Source: Tenacibaculum skagerrakense (lineage in GTDB: Bacteria > Bacteroidota > Bacteroidia > Flavobacteriales > Flavobacteriaceae). From it: DNA of 64,000 bases. The notes under the pieces were generated by a model that did not search any database, was not told where the DNA came from, and worked only from the letters and a program-made list of their open reading frames with translations. Below, one piece after another: positions 34,407 to 44,494 of this stretch; the first letter of the stretch is position 1; each line of letters begins with the position of its first letter. The stretch lies in assembly GCF_004345825.1 (NCBI RefSeq), contig NZ_SLXM01000003.1:62001-126000 (forward strand), given 5' to 3'. Both the position numbers and the translations under genes were made by a program.

Positions 34407-35279
34407 GTGAGGAAATTTGTTATCATTTTTTTGAGTCTTTTTGTAATTGGTTCTTGTGACAAATTAAAATCTCTTGATCTTTTTACTAAAAAAGAAGAAC
34501 GTAAAGAGCCTATTGTAGCTTCAGTAGGACAAACAAACTTGTATTTATCAGAATTAGCTGGTGTTATTCCTAGGGGAATTTCAAGAAATGATAGTATTGT
34601 ATTAGCTAAGAGTTACATAAATACTTGGGCAAAACAACAACTTTTATTACAAAAAGCAGAAGAAAATATTTCGGAAGTTAACAGTAAAAAAATAGACGAT
34701 CTAATTAAAACCTACAGGCAAAGCCTTTATATAAATGGTTATAAAGAAAGTTTAATTAAGCAACAGTTAGATACTATTGTAACTGAAGAAGCAATTCTTA
34801 CCTATTATGAAAATAATAAAGAGAATTTTAAGCTTAATGAAGAATTGTTACAGATAAAATACGTGTACTTTGGAAACGACTTTTTAGACAAAAAGGAAGC
34901 TATCGAGAAATTTAAATCTGAAGAAGAAGAAGATTTAGAAGATTTAGAGTCGTTAACAATTAATTTTAAAGATTATCAATTAAGAGATTCTTCTTGGACT
35001 ACTTATGACAATGTTCTTCAAAAAATTCCACCTTTTAGATATGAAGCGAAAGAAAATTTGTTAAAAAAATCAAAATTCATAAAGAGGGAAGATAGTTTAG
35101 GAGTATATTTGGTCGCTGTGAACGATGTTTTGCTAAGAAACGACATTGCTCCACTGAGTTACATAGAAAATAATATTAAACAATTAATCTTACATAAACG
35201 TAAGATAGAATTAGTTAGAGATATAGAAAAAACGTTGATTAATGATGCAATTAAAAATAATGAATTTAAAGAGTATTAG
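34407..35279 (+). CDS. SurA-like lipoprotein without a parvulin domain
   Basis: The 290-residue product starts with GTG at 34407, the only start that keeps the lipoprotein signal (MRKFVIIFLSLFVIGSC, lipobox ending at C17). It has a SurA-N-like segment (VASVGQTNLYLSELAGVIP) and a helical core. The expected parvulin motifs (GxLG, F..GYHI) are missing, so it is probably a chaperone without isomerase activity. It lies between two parvulin proteins in the same operon, 10 bases after the first. Its last 20 bases overlap the start of the second. Its coding end is Lys/Asn rich. Confidence 0.78.
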   Translation: MRKFVIIFLSLFVIGSCDKLKSLDLFTKKEERKEPIVASVGQTNLYLSELAGVIPRGISRNDSIVLAKSYINTWAKQQLLLQKAEENISEVNSKKIDDLIKTYRQSLYINGYKESLIKQQLDTIVTEEAILTYYENNKENFKLNEELLQIKYVYFGNDFLDKKEAIEKFKSEEEEDLEDLESLTINFKDYQLRDSSWTTYDNVLQKIPPFRYEAKENLLKKSKFIKREDSLGVYLVAVNDVLLRNDIAPLSYIENNIKQLILHKRKIELVRDIEKTLINDAIKNNEFKEY

Positions 35280-36618
35280 CCTTTCACTTTTTATGATGTT
35301 TACAACTGCTAATTTGTTTGCACAAAAAGTAAAAATTGATGGAGTTGCCGTTGTAGTTGGTAAGAATATTGTTTTAGATTCAGATATTGAAAAGTTTAAA
35401 CAAGAAGTAGAACTTAGGAGTGAGGGAAAAATTAAGATTTCTAACTGTGAAATGTTAGAAGAATTAATGCAACAGAAACTTTTAGCGCATCATGCTGTTG
35501 TAGATAGTGTAACAGTTTCAAAATCTGAAATTGATTCTAGAGTCGATAGAAGTATTCAATATTTTACTCAAGAGTATGGTTCGGTAGATAAAGTTGTTGC
35601 CGCGTATGGTTTTAACGATATAGATGATCTTAAGAAGGAATTGTCTCGTGTACAAAAGGAAAATACTTTAATAGAAAAAGAACAAGCTAAAGTTACTGAA
35701 GATGTTGATGTTACTCCAGAAGAAGTACGTTTATACTTCAACGGTTTAAAAGAAAAGGAAGAACTTCCTGAGTTTCCAGCTGAAGTAGAATTGGCACAGA
35801 TTGTTATAAAAGCTGAACCTACAGAAGAAGAAAATAAAAGAGTAATTGACAAGTTAACTGAAATTAGAAGACAAATTATTGAAGATGGTGCTAGTTTTAA
35901 GTTAAAAGCTATTATCAATTCTGATGAGCCAAATGTTGGTCAAACTGGAGGGTTTTTAGGACCAGTAACAAAAGAAACGCAGTTTATTAGAGAGTTTAAA
36001 GAAGTGGTGTTTAGTCTGGATGAAGGACAAATATCGGAGCCTTTTAAAACAGATTTCGGGTATCACATTGTATTACTTCATAAAATTAAAGGTAAAGCAA
36101 GAGAGGTTTCTCATATTTTAATCATGCCTCAAGTTACCGATGAAAAGCTTAAACAGACAAAAGATCAACTTGAAAAAGTAAGACAGGAATTAGTCGATGG
36201 AAAGATAACTTTTGAAGAAGCGGTTAAAAAATATTCACAGGATGAGGATACTAAAAATAGTGATGGACTTTACATCAATCCTTACACTGGTGAACCAACA
36301 TGGGAATTAACACGTATGGACCCTGCTTTATATGGTAGAATTAATGAATTACAAACAGGAGAGTATTCGGAGGTCTTTTACGAAGAAACAAATACTCAAA
36401 AGAAAATGTATATGTTAATTTTAATGAAAAACAGAACCAATACACATACTGCAGATTTGGTGAAAGATTATGTGAAGGTTCAACAGTTAGCATTAGCTAA
36501 GAAAAAAGAAGAAACTATAGAAAAGTGGTCTAAAGAGAAAATATTAGAAACCTATATAAAGCTTGGAGAAGACTATAAAAAATGTACTTTTAAAGCTAAT
36601 TGGAAAAAAGAAAACTAA
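35260..36618 (+). CDS. SurA-like periplasmic chaperone/peptidyl-prolyl isomerase
   Basis: The 452-residue product begins at ATG 35260, where the signal peptide starts (MNLKSISLSLFMMFTTANLF, then AQ). A methionine further upstream in the frame would add a charged leader. A SurA_N domain (about 24-165; VAVVVGKNIVLDSDIEKF) precedes two parvulin domains. The first ends in FKTDFGYHIVLLHKIKG and the second spans REVSHILIMPQ to about 380. SurA escorts unfolded beta-barrel proteins to the outer-membrane assembly machine. It overlaps the preceding lipoprotein gene by 20 bases and is followed 6 bases later by the MoxR gene. Confidence 0.9.
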   Translation: MNLKSISLSLFMMFTTANLFAQKVKIDGVAVVVGKNIVLDSDIEKFKQEVELRSEGKIKISNCEMLEELMQQKLLAHHAVVDSVTVSKSEIDSRVDRSIQYFTQEYGSVDKVVAAYGFNDIDDLKKELSRVQKENTLIEKEQAKVTEDVDVTPEEVRLYFNGLKEKEELPEFPAEVELAQIVIKAEPTEEENKRVIDKLTEIRRQIIEDGASFKLKAIINSDEPNVGQTGGFLGPVTKETQFIREFKEVVFSLDEGQISEPFKTDFGYHIVLLHKIKGKAREVSHILIMPQVTDEKLKQTKDQLEKVRQELVDGKITFEEAVKKYSQDEDTKNSDGLYINPYTGEPTWELTRMDPALYGRINELQTGEYSEVFYEETNTQKKMYMLILMKNRTNTHTADLVKDYVKVQQLALAKKKEETIEKWSKEKILETYIKLGEDYKKCTFKANWKKEN

Positions 36619-36624
36619 GAATAT

Positions 36625-37578
36625 ATGTCTGAAGTTACAGCGGTAGATAATCTTGTTAAAAAATACGCCCAATTACAACAAGAAATAGGTAAAGTTATTA
36701 TAGGGCAAAACGAAGCTGTTAACTTTACATTATTATCCATTTTCTGTGGAGGACATTCTCTGTTAATTGGAGTGCCTGGTTTGGCCAAAACATTGTTAGT
36801 AAACACAATCTCTAATTCTTTGGGTTTAGGTTTTAACAGAATTCAGTTTACACCAGATTTAATGCCTTCTGATATTTTAGGTAGTGAAATTTTGGATGAA
36901 ACTAGAAAGTTTAAATTTATTAAAGGTCCAATATTCTCCAATATCATCTTGGCTGATGAGATTAACAGAACACCACCTAAAACTCAAGCTGCTTTATTAG
37001 AAGCGATGCAAGAGAGATCGGTTACAATTGCTGGAAATCATTATAAATTAGATTTGCCTTTCTTTGTATTAGCAACGCAGAACCCAATTGAGCAGGAGGG
37101 AACCTACCCTTTACCAGAAGCTCAGTTAGACCGTTTTATGTTTTCTATTAATTTAGATTATCCTTCGTTTGAAGAAGAAGTTGAAGTTGTTAAAAGTACG
37201 ACTTCGATTAATGAGCAAAAAGTTAATTCTTTATTTAGTCCTTCTGAAATCATTGAAATTCAAAAGCTAATAAGAAAAATTCCTGTAGCAGATAACGTAA
37301 TAGAGTATGCAGTTTCTTTAGTTGGTAAAACAAGACCAAACTCGAATTTAGCTACAGATATGGTAAAAAAGTATATTGATTGGGGTGCTGGACCAAGAGC
37401 TTCACAGAACTTAATTTTAGCTGCAAAAGCGCATGCTGCTGTGAATGGCAAATACTCACCAGATATTGAAGACGTTCAAGCTATTGCAGTTCCAATCTTG
37501 TCTCACAGAGTTGTTAAGAACTATAAAGCAGAAGCTGAAGGAATAACGATAAAAGAAATTATTACTTCTTTATTTTAA
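36625..37578 (+). CDS. MoxR-family AAA ATPase
   Basis: The 317-residue AAA+ ATPase has Walker A GVPGLAKTL (49-57), Walker B IILADEINRTPPKTQAALLE, sensor 1 LATQNPIEQEGTYPLPEAQ and the arginine finger LDRFMF. MoxR proteins work as chaperones that mature metalloenzymes or complexes, usually with VWA-domain partners. No such partner is present; the gene closes the operon. The tie to the SurA-like genes is by position only. A strong bidirectional terminator follows. Confidence 0.92.
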   Translation: MSEVTAVDNLVKKYAQLQQEIGKVIIGQNEAVNFTLLSIFCGGHSLLIGVPGLAKTLLVNTISNSLGLGFNRIQFTPDLMPSDILGSEILDETRKFKFIKGPIFSNIILADEINRTPPKTQAALLEAMQERSVTIAGNHYKLDLPFFVLATQNPIEQEGTYPLPEAQLDRFMFSINLDYPSFEEEVEVVKSTTSINEQKVNSLFSPSEIIEIQKLIRKIPVADNVIEYAVSLVGKTRPNSNLATDMVKKYIDWGAGPRASQNLILAAKAHAAVNGKYSPDIEDVQAIAVPILSHRVVKNYKAEAEGITIKEIITSLF

Positions 37579-37620
37579 AAGTAAAGAATACTTAAACAAA
37601 CAAAATAGTTTTAAAGCATA

Positions 37621-37652
37621 AAAAAACTCGGAAGATATCTTCCGAGTTTTTT
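37621..37652. terminator. bidirectional terminator between moxR-like gene and endonuclease gene
   Basis: AAAAAACTCGGAAGAT (37621-37636) and ATCTTCCGAGTTTTTT (37637-37652) form a perfect palindrome with T runs on both strands. It lies between convergent genes. Confidence 0.9.
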
Positions 37653-37671
37653 ATTTATAAAGCTTGCAAAC

Positions 37672-40600
37672 TTATTTCTTTATAAACTTTTGAGTCATTC
37701 TTTCTTCTCCATCATTAATTTCTAGTAAATACACTCCAGTTTTAAGTGTACCTACGTTAATGTGATTTTCTTCTAGGTTTCCAGTTGTTATAACTTGTCC
37801 TAAAATAGAAGTAATGGTATATGTTACGTTCTCAACGTTTCTATCTTGTAATTGAATAGTAATAAAATTACCTGCCACTGGGTTAGGATACATTTTAAAG
37901 TCACCTTCAAAAGCATCAAACTCATCAGTGTTTACGTAATTTAATTCTGTTAAAGTAGTTGCAGCTATTGCATTTGTAGATCTTGCTGCAGTACCAGAAG
38001 TACCTGTAATGGTAACCTGATCTATATAAATATAATCGCTATTATTCGAAGCATCTGCTTGTAATCTAAATTGTGCGTTAGAAGCAAAATTATAATCAGC
38101 TTTATTTAAAGTAACTGTTGCATTGTAAAAAGTACTGTTATTAAAATTAGTTCCGCTAGCCCAAACAGCTACAGTTTGCCAAGTACTTCCATCATAGTAA
38201 CGTAACCAGAAATCTTCTCCAGTTTCCATGCTATAGGCATAGAAATAGAAATCAACTTCTACGGTATCATAAGTAGTTAAATCATAAGTTTCAGAAGTCA
38301 TAGCTGATCCCGTTCCTGAATTATCTCTTAAACGAATAGAAAAAGATCCTTCAAAAGAACGAGTTCCAGAATATCTGTCAACATCACTACCACCATCAGT
38401 CCAATTATCCCATCCTGATTCAAAATAAGATTCAGATAAAACTACTGGTCCCGTTGGGTTAGTTCCACCATTATTAAGATTACCTAACCCACTAAAAGTA
38501 TCAACACTTAAAACATCCCATTCAGAAGTTGTGTAAGTAGCGTTAGGAGAAGTTATAGTAGATTTTCTCTGTAATGTTACATCTTGAGCAAAATTAGCAC
38601 TACTGCTAGGATTTCCTATTAAATCTAATAAAACTCCGTTTTTAAATAAACCGATAGCATCATTACCGTTAAAAGTAGTAATACTTGCTTCAGTGATGTT
38701 AGCTACATTTATAATGGCAGCAGTTGCATTAGAATTCGCCACTACATAAACATCACCGTTAGCTAATTGTCCACTTAAATTTAGAACACTTGTAAAACTT
38801 CCAGAACCATTAGTTGCTTTTCTTAAAGAATATTCTGATAAATCTACCGTAGCTCCAGATAAGTTTGCAATTTCAATAGCTTTATTGTTTGACGATCCTT
38901 CAACATATTCAGAAATAATTAAATCTCCATTTGTTGATGGTTCAGGTAATGTAGTTACACTAACTGTATTACTAGAGTTTGAAACATTTCCAGCTTCATC
39001 AAAAGCCTTAACAGAGAAGTTATAACCAGTATTTGCTGTTAAATTAGTTACTGAGTAACTTGTTGTTGTTACAGTTGCAATTTTAGTACTTCCTTGGTAT
39101 ACATCGTATCCAGATACAGCAACGTTATCAGTAGAAGCACTCCAAGCTAAATCCGTAGATGTTTGAGTAGTGTTAGAAGAAATTAATCCAGATGGAGTAG
39201 ATGGAGCAGTTGTATCCGCTACAGCAGTATCCATTGTATGAGTTCCTAAATCAGAAAAAGTGTCTATCGTAAATGTATCCCATTCAGAAGTTACATAACT
39301 ACTATTTGGAGCAGTTATTGAAGACTTTCTCCTCAAAGTAACATCTTGTGCAAAAGTTGCACTGCTACTTTGATTTCCTACCAAGTCAATTAAAACGCCA
39401 TTTTTAAATAAACCTATGGCATCATTTCCATTAAAGGTAGTTACACTATTTTCGGTAATATTTGCAACACTAGTAATAGCAGCAGAAGCACTTGTATTAG
39501 CAATTATATATACTTGTCCGTTTGCTAATTGACCACTTAAATTTAAAATACTTGAAAAACTACCTGAACCATTTGTAGCTTTTCTTAAAGAATAAGAAGA
39601 TAAATCAACCGAAGCTCCAGTAAAATTAGCAATTTCAATAGCTTTATTGTAAGAAGATCCTTCTACATATTCAGAGATTAATAAGTCTGAAGCATTTCCG
39701 TTTCCAGATCCTCCGCCAGATTGTGTAGTTGCTGAAACAGTATTACTATTTCCAGAAGTATTTCCAGCGGCATCATATGCTCTTACAAAAAAAGAATACG
39801 TAACTCCAGAGCTTAAGGCAGTTACTGTGTAGTTAGTATTTTGTGTAGTTGCAATTTGAGTTCCGTTTCTAAAAATAGTATACCCAGAAACAGCGATATT
39901 ATCTGTTGATGCAGACCACGATAAATCAACAGTACTCTGTGTTACACTAGAAGCAACTAATCCGGTTGGAGTAGTAGGAGCTTGTGTGTCGTTTCCACCA
40001 GTATTACCGAATAAATCTTCAGCTTGCGGACCACCCCAAATTTGAGTAGCAAATGCTGGGTTATCGATAAACGGATTTCTATTTCCTTGTTCAACTTGTA
40101 AAATCGGATTACGTTGTTTTTCTAAATCAGATACAGGATCTTCTGCATTCCATTGTAAGAATAAGTCAATCATATTTGTATCAGTAGGTACAGAACTACC
40201 AACCCCAACATTGGTAGGTAAAGTTCTACTTCCGTAGCGCAAGTACATGTACATCATCATTCTGGCAACATCACCTTTCCATTCATCACCAGGATACCAG
40301 TATCCTTCTGGCGTAATGTAAGAAGCAACTCCGCTACCAGCTGCGAATTTTCTATTATTCCTTGAGGAATTTCTAGAACCATCACAAGGTCGTAAACTGT
40401 GTGCGTCTGAACCTGGACCTGAAGTTCCCAAATCAGGATTCCCTAAAGATTTAGGATATACATGTTCTCTGTTCCAGTCTCCAGAGTTTCCTCCATTTTG
40501 ATCTCTTCCTCTTGTTCTATCATTTGTGATATCAGAGTCCGAATCATTCCAACCATAAATTAAGATAACTCTAGAAGAGTTGGTCGGGTCTAAATCTGTT

Positions 40601-40791
40601 TGCTTTAAAGCATCCCACACACCTGGAGTATAGCTTAAAAAAATATTGTGTGTAGAAATAATTTTGGTAGCTAGTTCGTCTTTCAATGCCGAACCGTTTA
40701 AGCTTAAATTTACATCGTTATAGTACGACGGAATTTGAGCTTCTACCGATAGCGAGAGTATCAGTAGGAGTAAGGGTAGTAATTTTCTCAT
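37672..40791 (-). CDS. secreted endonuclease I-type nuclease with duplicated FN3-LTD modules and T9SS signal
   Basis: The 1039-residue exported protein has a signal peptide (MRKLLPLLLLILSLSVEA). The endonuclease I (NucM-type) domain spans about 20-260, with NREHVYPKS (H110) and DAHSLRP (H131) as likely catalytic histidines and SRNNRKFA after them. Next come fibronectin III (about 268-354), lamin-tail-like domain (364-519), a second fibronectin III (528-616) and a second lamin-tail domain (621-774). A beta-sandwich module with aromatic residues (about 784-934) is followed by a type IX secretion sorting domain (about 960-1039; MYPNPVAGNF to MTQKFIKK). It is therefore secreted or surface-anchored through T9SS and probably degrades extracellular DNA or RNA. 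Confidence 0.9.
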   Translation of the reverse strand: MRKLLPLLLLILSLSVEAQIPSYYNDVNLSLNGSALKDELATKIISTHNIFLSYTPGVWDALKQTDLDPTNSSRVILIYGWNDSDSDITNDRTRGRDQNGGNSGDWNREHVYPKSLGNPDLGTSGPGSDAHSLRPCDGSRNSSRNNRKFAAGSGVASYITPEGYWYPGDEWKGDVARMMMYMYLRYGSRTLPTNVGVGSSVPTDTNMIDLFLQWNAEDPVSDLEKQRNPILQVEQGNRNPFIDNPAFATQIWGGPQAEDLFGNTGGNDTQAPTTPTGLVASSVTQSTVDLSWSASTDNIAVSGYTIFRNGTQIATTQNTNYTVTALSSGVTYSFFVRAYDAAGNTSGNSNTVSATTQSGGGSGNGNASDLLISEYVEGSSYNKAIEIANFTGASVDLSSYSLRKATNGSGSFSSILNLSGQLANGQVYIIANTSASAAITSVANITENSVTTFNGNDAIGLFKNGVLIDLVGNQSSSATFAQDVTLRRKSSITAPNSSYVTSEWDTFTIDTFSDLGTHTMDTAVADTTAPSTPSGLISSNTTQTSTDLAWSASTDNVAVSGYDVYQGSTKIATVTTTSYSVTNLTANTGYNFSVKAFDEAGNVSNSSNTVSVTTLPEPSTNGDLIISEYVEGSSNNKAIEIANLSGATVDLSEYSLRKATNGSGSFTSVLNLSGQLANGDVYVVANSNATAAIINVANITEASITTFNGNDAIGLFKNGVLLDLIGNPSSSANFAQDVTLQRKSTITSPNATYTTSEWDVLSVDTFSGLGNLNNGGTNPTGPVVLSESYFESGWDNWTDGGSDVDRYSGTRSFEGSFSIRLRDNSGTGSAMTSETYDLTTYDTVEVDFYFYAYSMETGEDFWLRYYDGSTWQTVAVWASGTNFNNSTFYNATVTLNKADYNFASNAQFRLQADASNNSDYIYIDQVTITGTSGTAARSTNAIAATTLTELNYVNTDEFDAFEGDFKMYPNPVAGNFITIQLQDRNVENVTYTITSILGQVITTGNLEENHINVGTLKTGVYLLEINDGEERMTQKFIKK

Positions 40792-40957
40792 TTTTTATTT
40801 TGTTAAAACCAAGCAAATTTCATTAGTTTATGTTAACAAAATATTAACAAAACATTATGAATTAATAAGTTATTAACATACTTATTATCAATTAAGTCTA
40901 AAATTAAGAGTAAAGTTATATATCGCTAAAATTGTCTATTATTTCTATATAAAAGTG

Positions 40958-40965
40958 TAAATTTG
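40958..40965 (+). promoter_or_regulatory. -7 box for pheT
   Basis: TAAATTTG matches TAnnTTTG. TTG at 40932-40934 lies 23 bases upstream, at the long end of the accepted spacing. The predicted leader is about 17 bases. Confidence 0.5.
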
Positions 40966-40988
40966 CAAGCCAAAAGAGAAAAAACAAC

Positions 40989-43415
40989 ATGAAGATATCG
41001 TATAACTGGTTACAACAATTTTTACAATTAGATTGGTCTCCTGAAAAAACAGGAGAATTATTAACTGATCTTGGGTTAGAAGTTGAAGGTATTGAGTTAA
41101 AGGAAAGTATTAAGGGAAGTTTAGAGGGAGTTGTAGTAGGAGAAGTTTTAACATGTAAAAAACACCCTAACGCAGATAAATTAAAAGTTACCACTGTTAA
41201 CTTAGGAAAAGGTGAACCTGTTCAGATTGTTTGTGGTGCGCCAAATGTAGATGCTGGTCAGAAAGTTCCTGTTGCTACTATTGGAACAATGTTATATGAT
41301 GAAAAAGGGGAAGGTTTCAAAATAAAGAAAGGTAAAATTCGTGGAGAGGAAAGTCACGGAATGATTTGTGCCGAAGATGAACTTGGTTTAGGAAGCAGTC
41401 ATGATGGAATTTTGATTTTAAGCGAAGATTTAGTTCCTGGTACTCCTTGTGCTCAAGTTTTTAATATAGAAACGGATCATGTTTTTGAAATTGGTTTAAC
41501 ACCAAACCGTGCGGATGCTATGAGTCACTATGGTGTTGCTCGTGATTTAAGAGCTGGTTTAATGCAAAAAGATGTAAATCTTGAATTAATATCACCTTCT
41601 GTTTCTGATTTTCATGTTGATGAGAGAAGACTTAAGATTGATATTGAGGTTGAAAATAAAGAATTAGTTCCTAGATATTGTGGTATTACTATTACTGATG
41701 TAGAAGTAAAAGATTCACCAGAATGGATTCAAAATAGGTTAAAGGCAATTGGTATTACACCTAAGAACAATATTGTAGACATTACAAATTATGTGTTACA
41801 TGAATTAGGTCAGCCTTTACATGCTTTTGATGCATCTAAAATTAGAGGAAATAAAGTAGTTGTTAAAACATTAGAAGAAGGAACTAAGTTTATCACATTA
41901 GATGAAGTTGAAAGAGAATTATCTTCTGAGGACATTATGATTTGTGATGCTGAAGGTAATCCTTTGTGTATTGGAGGTGTTTTTGGTGGTTTAAAATCAG
42001 GAGTTACAGAAAATACTACCACTGTATTCTTAGAAAGCGCCTATTTTAATCCAGTTGCTATTCGTAAAACAGCAAAACGTCATGGGTTAAACACCGATGC
42101 TTCTTTCCGTTTCGAAAGAGGAATTGATATCAATCAAACAAAGTATGCATTGAAAAGAGCTGCTTTGTTAATTGAAGAATATGCAGGAGGAAAATTATCT
42201 TCAGATATCTTAGATTTCTTCCCAGAAAAGGTAAATGACTTTGAAGTGTTTTTATCTTTTGATAGTGTTTATAGATTAATCGGTCAAGAGATTCCTAAAG
42301 AAACTATCAAGAAGATTTTAGCTTCTTTAGAAATCAAAATTAATAGTGTTACGGAAGCCGGTTTAGGTCTAGTAATTCCATCTTATAGAGTTGATGTTCA
42401 AAGAGAAGCTGATATTATTGAAGAGATTTTAAGAGTCTATGGATATAACAATATCGAGTTTTCTCATAAGTTAAATGCGTCAATTTCATTTGATAACGAT
42501 ATACAAGTAAAAGTTGAAAACACTATTGCTAATCAGTTAGTAGCAGTTGGATTCAACGAAACGATGTCAAATTCTTTAACTAAAGAAGATTATATTGAAT
42601 TATCGGAGGATTTAAATGAAAACTTTAATGTAGAAATGTTGAATCCTTTAAGTAGCGATTTAAAAGTCATGAGACAATCGTTACTTTTTAGTGGATTAGA
42701 AAGCATAGCATATAACATTAATAGAAAAAACAACAGTTTAAAGTTTTTTGAATTTGGTAAAACATATCACAAATATGAAAGTGGATATGAAGAGCAAAAG
42801 CATTTAACGTTATTTGTTACAGGAAATAGAGTAAAAGATACTTGGACTTTAGAGAATAAACCATCTGATTTCTTTTATTTAAAAGGAGTGTTAACTAGCT
42901 TATTTGAAAGAATCGGTTTAGCTAACTTTAAAACTACTCCGGTTAAATCTGACTTATTCTCTGAAGGGTTAACGTTGAGTTTAGGAAAAACTAAGTTGGT
43001 AGATTTTGGTGTAGTAAAAAGAGCTATTTTAAAAGAATTTTCTATTAAACAAGAAGTTGTTTTTGCTGATATTAAATGGGATGTTATTTTACCGTTGGTT
43101 GGAAATAAAAAAATTAAAGTAAGTGATTTGGCAAAATTCCCAGTTGTAAAAAGAGATTTAGCTTTATTGTTAGATGAGAAAGTTGAGTTTAAAGACTTAT
43201 ATAACTTAGCTTTTCAAGCTGAACGTAAATTGTTAAAAGAAGTAGATTTGTTTGATGTTTATGAAGGAAAAAATCTACCTGAAGGTAAAAAATCTTATGC
43301 AGTAAGTTTTGTGTTACAAGATGAAGATAAAACACTTAACGATAAGCAGATAGATAAAATAATGCAAAAATTACAGCAAACATTCGAAAAGAATGTTGGC
43401 GCAGAATTAAGATAA
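40989..43415 (+). CDS. pheT: phenylalanyl-tRNA synthetase beta subunit
   Basis: The 808-residue protein charges tRNA-Phe with PheS in an alpha2-beta2 complex. The start MKISYNWLQQFL is conserved. The tRNA-binding (OB) domain covers about 40-150 (EVLTCKKHPNADKLKVTTV). The B3/B4 editing domain, B5 domain and pseudo-catalytic core follow, and the ferredoxin-fold anticodon-binding domain forms the C-terminus (about 715-808; KFPVVKRDLALLLDE, SYAVSFVLQDEDKTLND). Length is standard. pheS is not adjacent, as is usual in this phylum. The gene has its own -7 box and a terminator. Confidence 0.97.
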   Translation: MKISYNWLQQFLQLDWSPEKTGELLTDLGLEVEGIELKESIKGSLEGVVVGEVLTCKKHPNADKLKVTTVNLGKGEPVQIVCGAPNVDAGQKVPVATIGTMLYDEKGEGFKIKKGKIRGEESHGMICAEDELGLGSSHDGILILSEDLVPGTPCAQVFNIETDHVFEIGLTPNRADAMSHYGVARDLRAGLMQKDVNLELISPSVSDFHVDERRLKIDIEVENKELVPRYCGITITDVEVKDSPEWIQNRLKAIGITPKNNIVDITNYVLHELGQPLHAFDASKIRGNKVVVKTLEEGTKFITLDEVERELSSEDIMICDAEGNPLCIGGVFGGLKSGVTENTTTVFLESAYFNPVAIRKTAKRHGLNTDASFRFERGIDINQTKYALKRAALLIEEYAGGKLSSDILDFFPEKVNDFEVFLSFDSVYRLIGQEIPKETIKKILASLEIKINSVTEAGLGLVIPSYRVDVQREADIIEEILRVYGYNNIEFSHKLNASISFDNDIQVKVENTIANQLVAVGFNETMSNSLTKEDYIELSEDLNENFNVEMLNPLSSDLKVMRQSLLFSGLESIAYNINRKNNSLKFFEFGKTYHKYESGYEEQKHLTLFVTGNRVKDTWTLENKPSDFFYLKGVLTSLFERIGLANFKTTPVKSDLFSEGLTLSLGKTKLVDFGVVKRAILKEFSIKQEVVFADIKWDVILPLVGNKKIKVSDLAKFPVVKRDLALLLDEKVEFKDLYNLAFQAERKLLKEVDLFDVYEGKNLPEGKKSYAVSFVLQDEDKTLNDKQIDKIMQKLQQTFEKNVGAELR

Positions 43416-43418
43416 TAT

Positions 43419-43443
43419 AAGCTCCTTTTGGGAGCTTTTTTTA
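43419..43443 (+). terminator. terminator of pheT
   Basis: AAGCTCC, a short T-rich loop, GGAGCTT and a T run form a typical terminator within 30 bases of the pheT stop. pyrD begins only 14 bases later, so partial read-through is plausible. Confidence 0.75.
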
Positions 43444-43456
43444 TAAAATAAAAGTA

Positions 43457-44491
43457 ATGTACAAATTAATCATACGTCCGATATTTTTTCTTTTTGATCC
43501 TGAAAAAATCCACTATTTTACTTTTTCATTGATAAAAGTTTTATCTAAAATACCTTTTGTAAGTTCAATTTTTAGAAGTTTATATCAGTTGAATAACAAG
43601 AAGTTAGAGCGTAATTTATTCGGGTTAACATTTAAAAATCCGGTTGGGTTAGCAGCAGGCTTTGATAAGAATGCAGTTTTATATAATGAATTAGCTGATT
43701 TCGGTTTTGGCTTTATTGAAATTGGTACTGTAACACCAGAAGGCCAAGAAGGAAATCCTAAAAAGCGTTTATTTAGATTAAAAGATGATAAAGGAATTAT
43801 CAATAGAATGGGGTTTAATAATGAAGGTTTACAAGCAGCAATAACGCAATTAAAAAAGAATAAAGGTAAGGTAATTATTGGAGGTAATATTGGTAAAAAC
43901 ACTGCTACAAAACCTGAGAATTATACAGCAGATTATACACAATGTTTTGAAGAATTACATCCTTATGTAGATTATTTTGTGCTAAATGTAAGTTGTCCAA
44001 ATGTTTCAAGTCATGCAAAGCTAGAGGATGCAGATTATTTAAAGGAGTTAATTACAGAAGTCCAAAAAATTAACAACTTAAAATCAGTACAGAAACCAAT
44101 TTTATTAAAAATCGCTCCAGATTTAAACACAAATCAACTAGACGAAATCATCGAACTAGTTGCAGCAACTAAAATTGATGGAATTATAGCTTCTAATACA
44201 TCAGTAGATAGAACAGGTTTAAAAGCTTCCGAAGATAGATTAAAAGAAATTGGAAATGGAGGTTTAAGTGGTCAACCAATCAAAGAGAAGAGTACGAAGG
44301 TAATAAAATATTTAGCGGATAATTCTAATAAAGCTTTTCCAATTATTGGAGTAGGAGGTATACATTCTGAAAAAGATGCGCTAGAAAAGATCGATGCTGG
44401 GGCTGATTTAGTTCAAATCTATACTGGTTTTATTTATGAAGGACCTTCTTTAGTGAAGAGAATCAATAAAGCAATTTTAAAAAGAAGTTAA
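43457..44491 (+). CDS. pyrD: dihydroorotate dehydrogenase (quinone), class 2
   Basis: The 344-residue membrane-associated flavoenzyme oxidises dihydroorotate to orotate in pyrimidine synthesis and passes electrons to quinone. Class 2 is supported by the N-terminal hydrophobic extension (residues 1-45, before [13 protein letters not shown]) and by the serine-type catalytic base region ([11 protein letters not shown]). FMN-binding segments are IASNTSVDR and [10 protein letters not shown]. It sits 14 bases after the pheT terminator and 3 bases before the LysE-type exporter gene, so it is probably cotranscribed with the latter. Confidence 0.95.
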   Translation: MYKLIIRPIFFLFDPEKIHYFTFSLIKVLSKIPFVSSIFRSLYQLNNKKLERNLFGLTFKNPVGLAAGFDKNAVLYNELADFGFGFIEIGTVTPEGQEGNPKKRLFRLKDDKGIINRMGFNNEGLQAAITQLKKNKGKVIIGGNIGKNTATKPENYTADYTQCFEELHPYVDYFVLNVSCPNVSSHAKLEDADYLKELITEVQKINNLKSVQKPILLKIAPDLNTNQLDEIIELVAATKIDGIIASNTSVDRTGLKASEDRLKEIGNGGLSGQPIKEKSTKVIKYLADNSNKAFPIIGVGGIHSEKDALEKIDAGADLVQIYTGFIYEGPSLVKRINKAILKRS

Positions 44492-44494
44492 TTC

